A model generated the notes under the pieces. That model saw nothing but the letters and a program-made list of their open reading frames with translations. It made no database searches and had not been told where the DNA came from. A DNA stretch of 9,585 bases from Rhizobium sp. Q54. GTDB taxonomy: Bacteria > Pseudomonadota > Alphaproteobacteria > Rhizobiales > Beijerinckiaceae. Each line of letters opens with the position of its first letter. Within the stretch, counting starts at the first letter, position 1. Of the stretch, positions 1-6,054 are shown one piece after another. The stretch is taken from contig CAMDKB010000152.1 of the NCBI GenBank assembly GCA_945901195.1, positions 1 to 9,585 on the forward strand. Direction: 5' to 3'. The translations under genes and the position numbers were made by a program.

Positions 1-77
1 CCGACCGTGCCGGGACGACCCGGAAGCAAATTTTCAATCCGAGCGAATTGATCGTCGCGCAAAGCATGGCGTTCCAT
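1..77 (-). CDS. IS5-family transposase, N-terminal fragment
   Basis: Translation from the ATG at 77-75 gives MERHALRDDQFARIENLLPG, then RPGTV, and the frame stays open to the window edge. This is the characteristic start of IS5-family transposases (MER-x-ALRDDQ-x-x-RI-x-x-LLPGR), which carry a small N-terminal helical domain before the DDE catalytic domain. None of the catalytic residues lies in the window, so it is unknown whether the enzyme is intact. A strong Shine-Dalgarno, GGAGG (88-84), sits 6 nt before the ATG. An in-frame GTG immediately upstream (80-78) is a less likely start because its spacing to that site is only 3 nt. Confidence 0.8.
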   Translation of the reverse strand, partial: MERHALRDDQFARIENLLPGRPGTV

Positions 78-81
78 CACA

Positions 82-100
82 AGCCTCCTTCAGGAAGGCT
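82..100 (-). promoter_or_regulatory. Hairpin covering the transposase ribosome binding site
   Basis: On the minus-strand transcript, bases 100-94 (AGCCUUC) pair with bases 88-82 (GGAGGCU), giving a 7-bp stem with one G-U pair and a 5-nt loop (93-89). The whole GGAGG ribosome binding site lies in the 3' arm. In other insertion sequences (for example IS10 and IS50), such stems stop transposase being made from transcripts that read in from outside; a promoter inside the stem would escape it. That role is inference here. Confidence 0.45.
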
Positions 101-140
101 CCCCATGAATCACGCTTTCACTGATTTGCGAATCCCTTAA

Positions 141-367
141 ATGACGACAAGCCCTAATTCGCTGAAAAATGGCGTTTCTATCTATTTCGGTACAATTTTG
201 ATTTTCGTAACCTCATTATCTCAGATCATCTTAACCGACGGGCTTGATAAACGTCCCTGCGGTGGGATTGCCCATCGCGCCTTAGCCGTCAATGGTGTTA
301 CAAGCAAGAAATGGGCCGCATAGTATCGGTCAGCCTTTTTGAAGTTTCTCTGGTGTAGTTGAAGCGT
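141..367. other. Intergenic region between IS end and rpoN
   Basis: About 227 bp without a gene I can support. The first part (about 160-240) is AT-rich compared with the surrounding genes. A 60-codon open frame (141-323, plus) begins at the IS junction but has no ribosome binding site and no recognisable similarity. The rpoN promoter is expected here, but I see no convincing -35/-10 pair or sigma-54 (-24/-12) element. A hexamer TTAAAT (137-142) at the IS junction resembles a -10 box but has only a poor -35 partner. Confidence 0.5.
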
Positions 368-1939
368 ATGGCAATCTCGACCCGTTTGGTAATGCGTCAG
401 GGACAATCCCTGGTAATGACGCCGCAACTTTTGCAGGCGATCAAGCTGCTGCAATTATCGAACCTTGAGTTGATCAACTTTGTAGAACAGGAGCTTGAGC
501 GCAATCCTCTGCTGGAACGCACCGAGGATGCACCTGCTGCGCTTGAAGACCAGGCGATTTCGGAAAAAAGTAGCGAAGAAGTCTCTGGCATTGACGATTT
601 CGACGACCCGGGACTTGAGGCCAGCGAGGGTGATTGGGCCAGCGAGAGGCTTGAGACCAGTCAGGCGTCTATGGAAGAAAATCTGGGGACAGAGGTCGAA
701 AATACCTTCGATACCGACAAGACCGTGCCGGTTTCCACCACTCCGGGAGAAGACTCTCAATATACCGTTTCGGCGGGATCCTTGGCAGGGTCTTCGGCTG
801 GGTCGGATGAGTCGCCAAATCTTGAGGCCTATGTCGCTGCGCAGGTTTCTCTCGCGGACCATCTCGTCGGGCAACTGGCGCTGGCAGTTCGCGATCCCAT
901 CGACCGTATGATTGGCGAAATGCTGATCGATTCAATTGATGACGTCGGCTATATGCGCGAAAATATCGACGAAATGGCTGGAAGATTAGGCGTCACGCCC
1001 GCCAGAGTTGAAAAAGTTCTCTGTGTTATCCAGACATTCGATCCGTCTGGCGTAGGCGCCCGGGATCTGGCGAACTGCCTTTCCATTCAACTCCGGGACG
1101 CCGACCGGTTCGACCCGGCGATGCAGGCCCTGATTGCTAATCTTCCCCTGCTCGCCAAGCGCGATTTTGTGCAATTGCGCCGGATTTGCGGAGTCGATCA
1201 GGAAGACCTGAACGACATGCTCGCCGAAATTCGGCGATTGGATCCCAAACCGGGCAGAGCCTTCAGCAGCGCGGATGTTCAGCCGGTTGTCCCGGATGTC
1301 CTTATCCGGCCCGCCTCGGATGGATCATGGCTTGTTGAATTGAATTCTGAATGTCTGCCGCGCGTCCTGGTCAATCAGACCTACGCTGCGCGCGTTTCCA
1401 AAACAGCCTCGAGTGCCGCGGACAAGTCCTATGTGGCTGAATGTCTGCAAAACGCCAATTGGCTTACCCGCAGTCTCGAACAGCGCGCGCGCACGATCCT
1501 CAAGGTCGCCACCGAGATCGTGAAACAGCAGGACGGCTTCTTTGCAAACGGACTGGAGCATTTGCGGCCGCTGAATCTCAAAACAGTCGCGGATGCGATT
1601 GGCATGCACGAATCCACTATTTCGCGGGTGACCTCCAACAAATATCTTTCGTGTCACCGCGGTCTGTTTGAATTCAAGTTTTTCTTCACGGCTTCTATTC
1701 CCGCGCAAAGCGGAGGTGAAGCTCATTCGTCTGAAGCTGTCCGTTTCCGGATCAAACAGATGATTGATCAGGAGAGCCATGCAGATGTGCTTTCGGACGA
1801 TGCCATCGTGCTGCGGCTCAAGGAATCCAATATCAACATCGCCCGCAGAACAGTGGCCAAATATCGTGAGAGCATGAAAATAGCGTCTTCTGTGGAACGC
1901 AGGCGTGAAAAAGTGGCGAATTTGCAGGCTGCGCAATAA
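368..1939 (+). CDS. rpoN: RNA polymerase sigma-54 factor RpoN
   Basis: Sigma-54 directs core RNA polymerase to -24/-12 promoters and needs an AAA+ activator to open them; in rhizobia these control nitrogen use, dicarboxylate transport and, where present, nitrogen fixation. The 523-residue protein shows all family parts. Region I (residues 1-51) is Gln/Leu-rich, with RQGQSLVMTPQLLQAIKLLQ. A variable acidic Region II (52-151) is rich in Asp, Glu and Ser. The core-binding domain follows, then a helix-turn-helix (about 404-426; ADAIGMHESTISRVTSNKY). The RpoN box ARRTVAKYRE (492-501) contacts the -24 element. Length fits rhizobial orthologues. I chose the ATG at 368 because it gives the usual MAxS start; an in-frame TTG at 359 adds three residues. 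No strong Shine-Dalgarno is visible. It leads the rpoN-hpf-ptsN cluster. An IS lies upstream and may have displaced its normal neighbour. Confidence 0.97.
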   Translation: MAISTRLVMRQGQSLVMTPQLLQAIKLLQLSNLELINFVEQELERNPLLERTEDAPAALEDQAISEKSSEEVSGIDDFDDPGLEASEGDWASERLETSQASMEENLGTEVENTFDTDKTVPVSTTPGEDSQYTVSAGSLAGSSAGSDESPNLEAYVAAQVSLADHLVGQLALAVRDPIDRMIGEMLIDSIDDVGYMRENIDEMAGRLGVTPARVEKVLCVIQTFDPSGVGARDLANCLSIQLRDADRFDPAMQALIANLPLLAKRDFVQLRRICGVDQEDLNDMLAEIRRLDPKPGRAFSSADVQPVVPDVLIRPASDGSWLVELNSECLPRVLVNQTYAARVSKTASSAADKSYVAECLQNANWLTRSLEQRARTILKVATEIVKQQDGFFANGLEHLRPLNLKTVADAIGMHESTISRVTSNKYLSCHRGLFEFKFFFTASIPAQSGGEAHSSEAVRFRIKQMIDQESHADVLSDDAIVLRLKESNINIARRTVAKYRESMKIASSVERRREKVANLQAAQ

Positions 1940-1944
1940 ATCGT

Positions 1945-1982
1945 TGGAACATATTCCATTATTATCAATTATATACATGGAA
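1945..1982. repeat. Overlapping inverted repeats after rpoN
   Basis: Just after the rpoN stop, TGGAA (1945-1949) and TTCCA (1954-1958) form a 5-bp stem with a 4-nt loop. TTCCAT (1954-1959) can instead pair with ATGGAA (1977-1982) across an AT-rich 17-nt loop. The two pairings share TTCCA and exclude each other. Neither is followed by a T-run, so neither looks like a standard intrinsic terminator. They could be a protein-binding site or simply short chance dyads in AT-rich DNA. Confidence 0.3.
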
Positions 1983-1999
1983 TTCGGAAGGCTGGTCCC

Positions 2000-2027
2000 T
2001 TGTCTATTAATTTGGCGGGAAGTACGA
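2000..2027 (+). promoter_or_regulatory. Candidate promoter for hpf-ptsN
   Basis: TTGTCT (2000-2005) matches the -35 consensus TTGACA at 4 of 6 positions. TACGAT (2022-2027), after a 16-bp spacer, matches the -10 consensus at 4 of 6. It would start transcription near 2034, leaving a leader of about 85 nt before hpf. The 180-bp gap after rpoN makes a separate promoter for hpf plausible. No sigma-54 motif is visible here. Confidence 0.3.
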
Positions 2028-2055
2028 TAAACACGGCGTAAAAATAGATAGACAA
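2000..2055. repeat. 8-bp inverted repeat with 40-bp spacer upstream of hpf
   Basis: TTGTCTAT (2000-2007) and its perfect reverse complement ATAGACAA (2048-2055) flank 40 bp within the rpoN-hpf gap. The centre-to-centre distance is 48 bp. The left arm overlaps the proposed -35 box of hpf. Paired half-sites either side of a promoter could serve a looping or paired-dimer regulator, but 8-bp matches at this distance also arise by chance in AT-rich DNA. Confidence 0.35.
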
Positions 2056-2119
2056 TGATAATGTGTCGCAGATGCTTCGCGTAGAAAAGATTATCGGCTT
2101 GGCTTGACTGGAAAGACAA

Positions 2120-2722
2120 ATGACCATTCGCGTAACCGGCAAACATTTCGATCTCGGGGAAGCTATGCGGACCCATATTCTCGAGAAAATAGATGCCGCG
2201 ATCGGAAAGTATTTTGATGGCCAGGTCAGCGGCCATGTCGTTGTGGATCATGAGGGTTCGGGATACCGGAGCGACTGTACGCTCCATTTGTCATCTGGCA
2301 TCACATTGCATGCTGAAGGCAGGGCGCACGAGCCCTATGCGAGCTTTGATCAGGCGTCGGAACGTCTCGAAAAACGCCTTCGCCGTTATAAGCGCCGCTT
2401 GAAGGAGCACCATGGTGGTCACAGCCATGTTCCCGCGCAATCTGATGACACAATGGCCAATTATGTCCTGGAACCGCCGAATCAGGAGGCGGAGGAAACT
2501 CATGACTTCAGCGCGGTCATCGTTGCAGAGCAATCTTCATCACTTAAGACGATGGCTGTAGCTACTGCAGTGATGGAACTTGATATGACCGGAGCGCCTG
2601 TTGTGGTCTTCCGCCATTCCAGCTCGGACAGGATCAATGTGGTGTATCGGCGTGGCGACGGGAACATAGGTTGGGTTGACCCCGGCAACGAATCTCAGAA
2701 AGCTGCAGGGGTGCGGCGCTAA
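2120..2722 (+). CDS. hpf: Long-form ribosome hibernation promoting factor
   Basis: Long HPF binds the 30S decoding region and pairs ribosomes into inactive 100S dimers in stationary phase or under stress. The 200-residue protein has both domains of the long form. The N-terminal S30AE/YfiA-like domain (about 1-98) carries the basic helix EKRLRRYKRRLKEHH near its end. A low-complexity, partly acidic linker (about 100-138) follows. The C-terminal dimerisation domain (about 141-188) contains MELDMTGAPVVVFRHSSS and a closing GWVDP. The ATG at 2120 gives the usual MTIRVTGKH start, with a modest GGAAAG 4 nt upstream. It sits between rpoN and ptsN, as in many proteobacteria, where it was long called the sigma-54 modulation protein; that older name reflects location rather than a shown activity. 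Its own promoter may lie in the 180-bp gap upstream. Confidence 0.96.
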   Translation: MTIRVTGKHFDLGEAMRTHILEKIDAAIGKYFDGQVSGHVVVDHEGSGYRSDCTLHLSSGITLHAEGRAHEPYASFDQASERLEKRLRRYKRRLKEHHGGHSHVPAQSDDTMANYVLEPPNQEAEETHDFSAVIVAEQSSSLKTMAVATAVMELDMTGAPVVVFRHSSSDRINVVYRRGDGNIGWVDPGNESQKAAGVRR

Positions 2723-2728
2723 AGCAAA

Positions 2729-2770
2729 CTTCGCGATTGCGACCAATCGCAAAGCTTATAATCGCAATCG
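2729..2770 (+). promoter_or_regulatory. Two competing hairpins in the hpf-ptsN gap
   Basis: Hairpin A pairs GCGATTG (2733-2739) with CAATCGC (2744-2750) around a 4-nt loop, extended by CTT/AAG (2729-2731 with 2752-2754) beyond a C-A mismatch. Hairpin B pairs CGATTGCGA (2734-2742) with TCGCAATCG (2762-2770), a perfect 9-bp stem with a 19-nt loop. They share the same 5' arm, so only one can form. The 3' arms are a direct repeat of AATCGCAA (2745-2752 and 2760-2767). Hairpin B ends 18 nt before the ptsN start. No U-run follows either, so a simple intrinsic terminator is unlikely; RNA processing, stability or a translation effect is more plausible. The pairing is read directly; the function is inference. 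Confidence 0.45.
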
Positions 2771-2788
2771 GACGGATGGACGAGCCAG

Positions 2789-3256
2789 ATGATGCAACTT
2801 CAGGATTTTATTGCCCCGAATGCAATTATGCCCTCAGTGAAGGTGGCGAACAAGAAGCAGTTGTTTCAAGAGTGCAGCGCGCGCGCAGCGATTATATCAG
2901 GCATAGGTGAGCGCGAGATCTTTGATGCGCTCTGGCAACGCGAAAAATTGGGCTCCACGGGAGTAGGCAACGGAATTGCAATTCCTCACGGCAAGCTTGC
3001 CAAGGCAGGCCGCATGTTTGGACTGTTCACCCGGCTTGAAAACCCTGTCGATTTCGACGCCATGGATGGAATCCCTGTAGATCTCGTCTGCGTATTGATC
3101 GCGCCGGAATCTGCGGGTGCAGATCATTTGAAAGCTCTCGCGCAGGTAGCGCGGACGCTGCGAGACACAAACTTTGCATCGCTGCTACGGGCAACTCGCG
3201 ATGAAATTGGTCTGTTCTCCCTCCTGGCGGGCGGGCCGACATCCCACGCGGCTTGA
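2789..3256 (+). CDS. ptsN: PTS-Ntr EIIA protein PtsN
   Basis: PtsN is the terminal phosphate acceptor of the nitrogen-type phosphotransferase chain (PtsP, NPr, PtsN). It transports no sugar; its phosphorylation state regulates targets such as potassium uptake and stress responses. The 155-residue protein matches the family in length and has the EIIA type-2 signature: LGSTGVGNGIAIPHGK at residues 54-69, with His67 as the phosphorylated histidine. The opening LQDFIAPNAIMPSVKVANKK is typical of alphaproteobacterial PtsN. A second ATG at 2792 is an alternative start that loses one residue; GGACGAG just upstream could serve either. It follows hpf after 66 bp containing competing hairpins and is probably transcribed with it. 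Its stop lies 9 bp from the convergent glk stop, with no terminator between. Confidence 0.95.
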   Translation: MMQLQDFIAPNAIMPSVKVANKKQLFQECSARAAIISGIGEREIFDALWQREKLGSTGVGNGIAIPHGKLAKAGRMFGLFTRLENPVDFDAMDGIPVDLVCVLIAPESAGADHLKALAQVARTLRDTNFASLLRATRDEIGLFSLLAGGPTSHAA

Positions 3257-3265
3257 GCTTTTCAT

Positions 3266-4270
3266 TTACAACCAGTACCGTTCACTGAAACCCAGATGAT
3301 AGAGGTCAGGCCTGTCCGCAAGCGACCGCATGCCCTCCAGCACCGCTCCCTCGTTTACGAGCAGTTGGGTGTGAATTCGTTCCAGAAGCTTTGCCATCGG
3401 CGGCTTGTTTGCAAAGGCCGAGCGAAATTCTTCTTGGTCAAGGAATCTCGTCAACTTTGGCAAAATGCCTCCGGCAAGTGTGACACCTCCTCCGGCTGAA
3501 AAAGCCAGCGCCATATCTCCGGCAAATCGTGCCGTCAGTTTCCAGAAGTGCCGGATGGCTGCCGCCTGAACACCGAGACTATCGGCCAGAGCAAGGCGGG
3601 TGATGTCCTGTGGCTGGGACACTTCATCGGGATGTGATGCGCCATGGACAAGTTGCCTTGCCTTGTAGAGTCGAACGAGACCAGGCCCCGAGATGAGCAT
3701 TTCAGCTGTAAGCCGCCCTAGAGACTTTTCCACCAACGCAAAGATTTCCGTTTCTTCTTTGTCTGCCGGGGCAAACTCTGTGTGACCGGCCTCGCTCGGC
3801 AGTACAAGATAACGACCGTCCGCCTCCACCAGAGCCGCCACTCCGAGCCCGGTTCCTGGCCCCAGAACGAGCCGGGTTTGGCCATTTGATTTGAGCGGAT
3901 CTTGTGTGCCGATCATCAAAACAGAATCGGCCTTCAGGGCTGGAAGTGTGAGCGCGAGGGCTTCGAAATCGTTGAGCAATAGCCCTTGAGTCAATCCAAG
4001 TGAATGCGCGACTTCGGGTCCATCGATAGTCCAATGTATGTTTGTAAGGCGAACCGTCCTGTTAATCACCGGCCCTGCGGCACAAGCGATCAGCGAGGCG
4101 GGCGATACGCCGGCACTGGCAAACACACCAGCACACGCTGAGGCGAGGTCAGGATAGCGAGCTGTATTGGCTTGAGACAGGTGAATCAGAGGCTCATTGA
4201 GAGCTCTGGCATAGGCAAATCGTGCGTTGGTGCCACCGATATCGCACACCGCCAAGGGGTAGGGAAACAT
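3266..4270 (-). CDS. glk: Glucokinase
   Basis: Phosphorylates glucose to glucose 6-phosphate with ATP, feeding the Entner-Doudoroff and pentose phosphate routes. Alphaproteobacteria of this kind generally lack a sugar PTS for glucose, so this is the expected entry step. The 334-residue protein belongs to the bacterial Glk family rather than the repressor-containing ROK group. Visible motifs are the phosphate-binding DIGGTNARFA (10-19), LTNIHW (75-80), LLLNDFEA (97-104, with Asp101 in the catalytic-base position), GPGTGLGVA (137-145) and the sugar-binding EAGHTEFAP (160-168), then AGGGVTLAGGI toward the C-terminus. I chose the ATG at 4270 because AGGA lies 7 nt before it. A GTG at 4285 would add five residues and also has an AGG at a usable distance. 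The gene is convergent with ptsN and divergent from fumA. Confidence 0.93.
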   Translation of the reverse strand: MFPYPLAVCDIGGTNARFAYARALNEPLIHLSQANTARYPDLASACAGVFASAGVSPASLIACAAGPVINRTVRLTNIHWTIDGPEVAHSLGLTQGLLLNDFEALALTLPALKADSVLMIGTQDPLKSNGQTRLVLGPGTGLGVAALVEADGRYLVLPSEAGHTEFAPADKEETEIFALVEKSLGRLTAEMLISGPGLVRLYKARQLVHGASHPDEVSQPQDITRLALADSLGVQAAAIRHFWKLTARFAGDMALAFSAGGGVTLAGGILPKLTRFLDQEEFRSAFANKPPMAKLLERIHTQLLVNEGAVLEGMRSLADRPDLYHLGFSERYWL

Positions 4271-4317
4271 CGAAATATCCTGCACATTAGGGCCTTTTCA
4301 TCTGGACGCTGGAGTTT

Positions 4318-4391
4318 GGAATCAAATTCCCGGCAAACACTTGGAAAGAACCTCCCGGGAGAATAAAAGCGCGGCAGTCTGCCACCGGGAG
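4318..4391 (+). promoter_or_regulatory. glk-fumA control region with two dyads and a possible fumA leader structure
   Basis: Dyad 1 is GGAAT-CAA-ATTCC (4318-4330) and dyad 2 is the perfect 10-bp palindrome CTCCCGGGAG (4352-4361); their centres are about 32 bp apart, roughly three DNA turns. A weak promoter, TTGGAA (4341-4346), 17-bp spacer, TAAAAG (4364-4369), would place dyad 2 between -35 and -10, a classic operator position. Alternatively, as RNA, CTCCCGG (4352-4358) can pair with CCGGGAG (4385-4391), covering the fumA ribosome binding site GGGAG (4387-4391), with an inner stem GGCA/TGCC (4373-4376, 4380-4383). An upstream TCCCGG (4328-4333) could compete by pairing with 4355-4360. The two readings use different transcript starts and cannot both hold in full. 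Confidence 0.4.
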
Positions 4392-4400
4392 TTCTTCCTC

Positions 4401-6017
4401 ATGACCTACCACTACGCCCCCATGTTTCCGCTCGCCAAGGATGCCACACCCTATCGCAAACTGTCCGCATCAGGTGTCCGGGTGGAAAAATTTGGGAATC
4501 GCGACGTGCTCGTCGTCGAACGCGAGGCAATTCGTCTGCTGACCGAGCAGGCGATGATGGACATCAACCATTATCTCAGGCCTGGGCATCTTGCCCAACT
4601 CGCCAAGATCCTCGACGATCCCGAAGCGACTTCCAACGACAAGTTCGTTGCCTATGATCTTCTCAAGAACGCCAACATTGCTGCCAGTGGTATCTTGCCG
4701 ATGTGCCAGGACACAGGGACTGCCATCGTGATGGGCAAGAAAGGCCGCCTGATCTGGACAGAAGGGGAAGACGAAAGCGCCATTGCCGAAGGTATCAGTG
4801 ACGCCTATCGGAAGAAGAATCTGCGCTATTCACAACTCGCCGCCGATACCATGTTCATTGAAAAAAACACCGGCGACAATTTGCCGGCGCAGATCGAAAT
4901 CTATGCTGAGGGGGAAAACGAATACAAGTTCCTCTTCATGGCAAAGGGCGGCGGTTCAGCCAACAAGACCTTTCTGTACCAGCAGACGCCGTCGGTTTTG
5001 ACTCACGACCGGCTGGTGGCTTTCCTGAAAGAAAAAATCCTGACTCTGGGTACAGCAGCCTGTCCGCCCTATCATTTGGCTATCGTTATCGGGGGCACGT
5101 CAGCGGAACTTAATTTAAAGACGGTGAAGCTCGCCTCGACCCGCTATCTCGATGGCCTGCCCACCAAAGGTAACGATCAGGGCAGCGCCTTCCGCGATCT
5201 CGTCATGGAAGAGGAAATTCACAAGCTCACGCAATCGCTTGGCGTTGGTGCCCAATTTGGTGGCAAGTATTTCTGCCATGACGTGCGGGTGATCCGGTTG
5301 CCGCGGCACGGCGCATCCCTGCCCATTGGCTTGGGCGTCTCCTGCTCTGCAGATCGGCAGGCTGTTGGTAAAATCACTAAAGACGGCGTGTTTCTTGAAG
5401 AACTCGAGCATGATCCCGCCAAGTTCATGCCGCATGTCGATGAAGGTTCGCTCGGTGGCGATGTTGTGAAAATCGATCTCAATCAGCCCATGAAGGATAT
5501 TCTCGCGACCCTGTCGAATTATCCGATCAAGACGCGCCTTTCCCTCAGCGGACCCTTGATCGTTGCGCGAGACCTCGCCCACGCGAAGCTTCGTGAGCGG
5601 CTTGAAAAAGGGGAACCACTGCCGGAGTATTTCAAGAATCACCCTGTTTATTATGCCGGTCCGGCGAAGACGCCCGTAGGCATGCCATCCGGCTCGTTTG
5701 GTCCAACGACCGCCGGGCGCATGGATTCATTCGTCGATCAATTTCAGGCAGCGGGCGGCTCCATGGTAATGCTCGCCAAGGGAAACCGGTCCAGGGAAGT
5801 GCGTGACGCTTGCCGCAAGTACGGCGGTTTTTATCTCGGCTCGATTGGCGGCCCAGCAGCGCGACTTGCACAAGATTGCATAAAAAAGGTTGAAACGGTT
5901 GAATATCCCGAACTCGGTATGGAAGCCATCTGGCGTATCGAAGTTGAAGATTTCCCCGCGTTCATTGTCATGGACGACAAGGGCAATGACTTCTTCAAGG
6001 AATTGAACCTGAGTTAA
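4401..6017 (+). CDS. fumA: Class I fumarate hydratase (iron-sulfur)
   Basis: Catalyses reversible hydration of fumarate to malate in the TCA cycle using an oxygen-sensitive [4Fe-4S] cluster. The 538-residue protein is a complete single-chain class I fumarase. Three conserved cysteines fit the cluster ligands: Cys102 (LPMCQDTGTA), Cys221 (GTAACPPYH) and Cys315 (GVSCSADRQ). The C-terminal domain carries YYAGPAKTP, FGPTTAGRMDSFVDQFQAAG and the closing GNDFFKELNLS typical of rhizobial orthologues. The ATG at 4401 gives the family start MTYHYAPMFP, and GGGAG lies 9 nt upstream. A longer reading from a TTG at 4341 adds 20 residues unlike the family and is rejected. It stands alone on the plus strand, divergent from glk. 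A hairpin after its stop probably ends the transcript. Class II fumarase (fumC) would be the oxygen-stable alternative; none is in the window. Confidence 0.96.
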   Translation: MTYHYAPMFPLAKDATPYRKLSASGVRVEKFGNRDVLVVEREAIRLLTEQAMMDINHYLRPGHLAQLAKILDDPEATSNDKFVAYDLLKNANIAASGILPMCQDTGTAIVMGKKGRLIWTEGEDESAIAEGISDAYRKKNLRYSQLAADTMFIEKNTGDNLPAQIEIYAEGENEYKFLFMAKGGGSANKTFLYQQTPSVLTHDRLVAFLKEKILTLGTAACPPYHLAIVIGGTSAELNLKTVKLASTRYLDGLPTKGNDQGSAFRDLVMEEEIHKLTQSLGVGAQFGGKYFCHDVRVIRLPRHGASLPIGLGVSCSADRQAVGKITKDGVFLEELEHDPAKFMPHVDEGSLGGDVVKIDLNQPMKDILATLSNYPIKTRLSLSGPLIVARDLAHAKLRERLEKGEPLPEYFKNHPVYYAGPAKTPVGMPSGSFGPTTAGRMDSFVDQFQAAGGSMVMLAKGNRSREVRDACRKYGGFYLGSIGGPAARLAQDCIKKVETVEYPELGMEAIWRIEVEDFPAFIVMDDKGNDFFKELNLS

Positions 6018-6031
6018 GCCGGAATGCGGTG

Positions 6032-6054
6032 GCCGGAAGCTTACCGCTTCCGGC
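6032..6054. terminator. Candidate bidirectional terminator between fumA and the pheST unit
   Basis: GCCGGAAGC (6032-6040) and its perfect reverse complement GCTTCCGGC (6046-6054) form a 9-bp GC-rich stem with a 5-nt loop. It begins 15 bp after the fumA stop. On the minus strand it overlaps the last codons and stop of the small secreted protein gene. There is no clear T-run on either side, so efficient intrinsic termination is not assured, but position between convergent units and stem strength favour a shared terminator or 3'-end stabiliser. Confidence 0.55.

Larger units (their letters stand above)
1..138 (-). mobile_element. IS5-family insertion sequence, 5' end (partial, truncated by window edge)
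   Basis: The stretch reads on the minus strand from an outer end near 137-138 into a transposase start at 77. The transposase N-terminus is what identifies the element (IS5 family, probably the IS427-like group). The outer end probably lies where GGGATTC (minus strand, 136-130) follows the flanking TTAA at 137-140. IS5-family elements of this group commonly duplicate a short TA-containing target, which fits, but the other end is outside the window, so the terminal inverted repeat and target duplication cannot be confirmed. Two GANTC sites (107-111 and 130-134) lie in this end segment. The element points away from rpoN. The exact boundary is inference; that an IS is present is well supported. 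Confidence 0.75.

Noticed and set aside
141..323. A 60-codon plus-strand frame at the IS junction with one hydrophobic stretch
   Set aside because: No ribosome binding site, no similarity I recognise, and it begins exactly at the IS target; AT-rich intergenic DNA easily gives such a frame.
419..823. Acidic Ser/Glu-rich stretch in RpoN as a possible inserted domain
   Set aside because: Region II of sigma-54 is naturally acidic and variable in length in this family; nothing indicates an insertion.
1945..1972. GGAAC after rpoN as the -35 box of a general stress (EcfG-type) promoter
   Set aside because: No CGTT-like -10 element occurs at 16-18 bp; the following bases are AATT.
1325..2287. A 320-codon minus-strand open frame antisense to the end of rpoN and start of hpf
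   Set aside because: It lies opposite two certain genes, runs across their intergenic region, and its translation shows no recognisable domain; it is a composition effect of the real frames.
5115..5642. A 175-codon minus-strand frame opposite fumA
   Set aside because: Antisense to conserved parts of fumarase, including the cluster cysteines; shadow frame.
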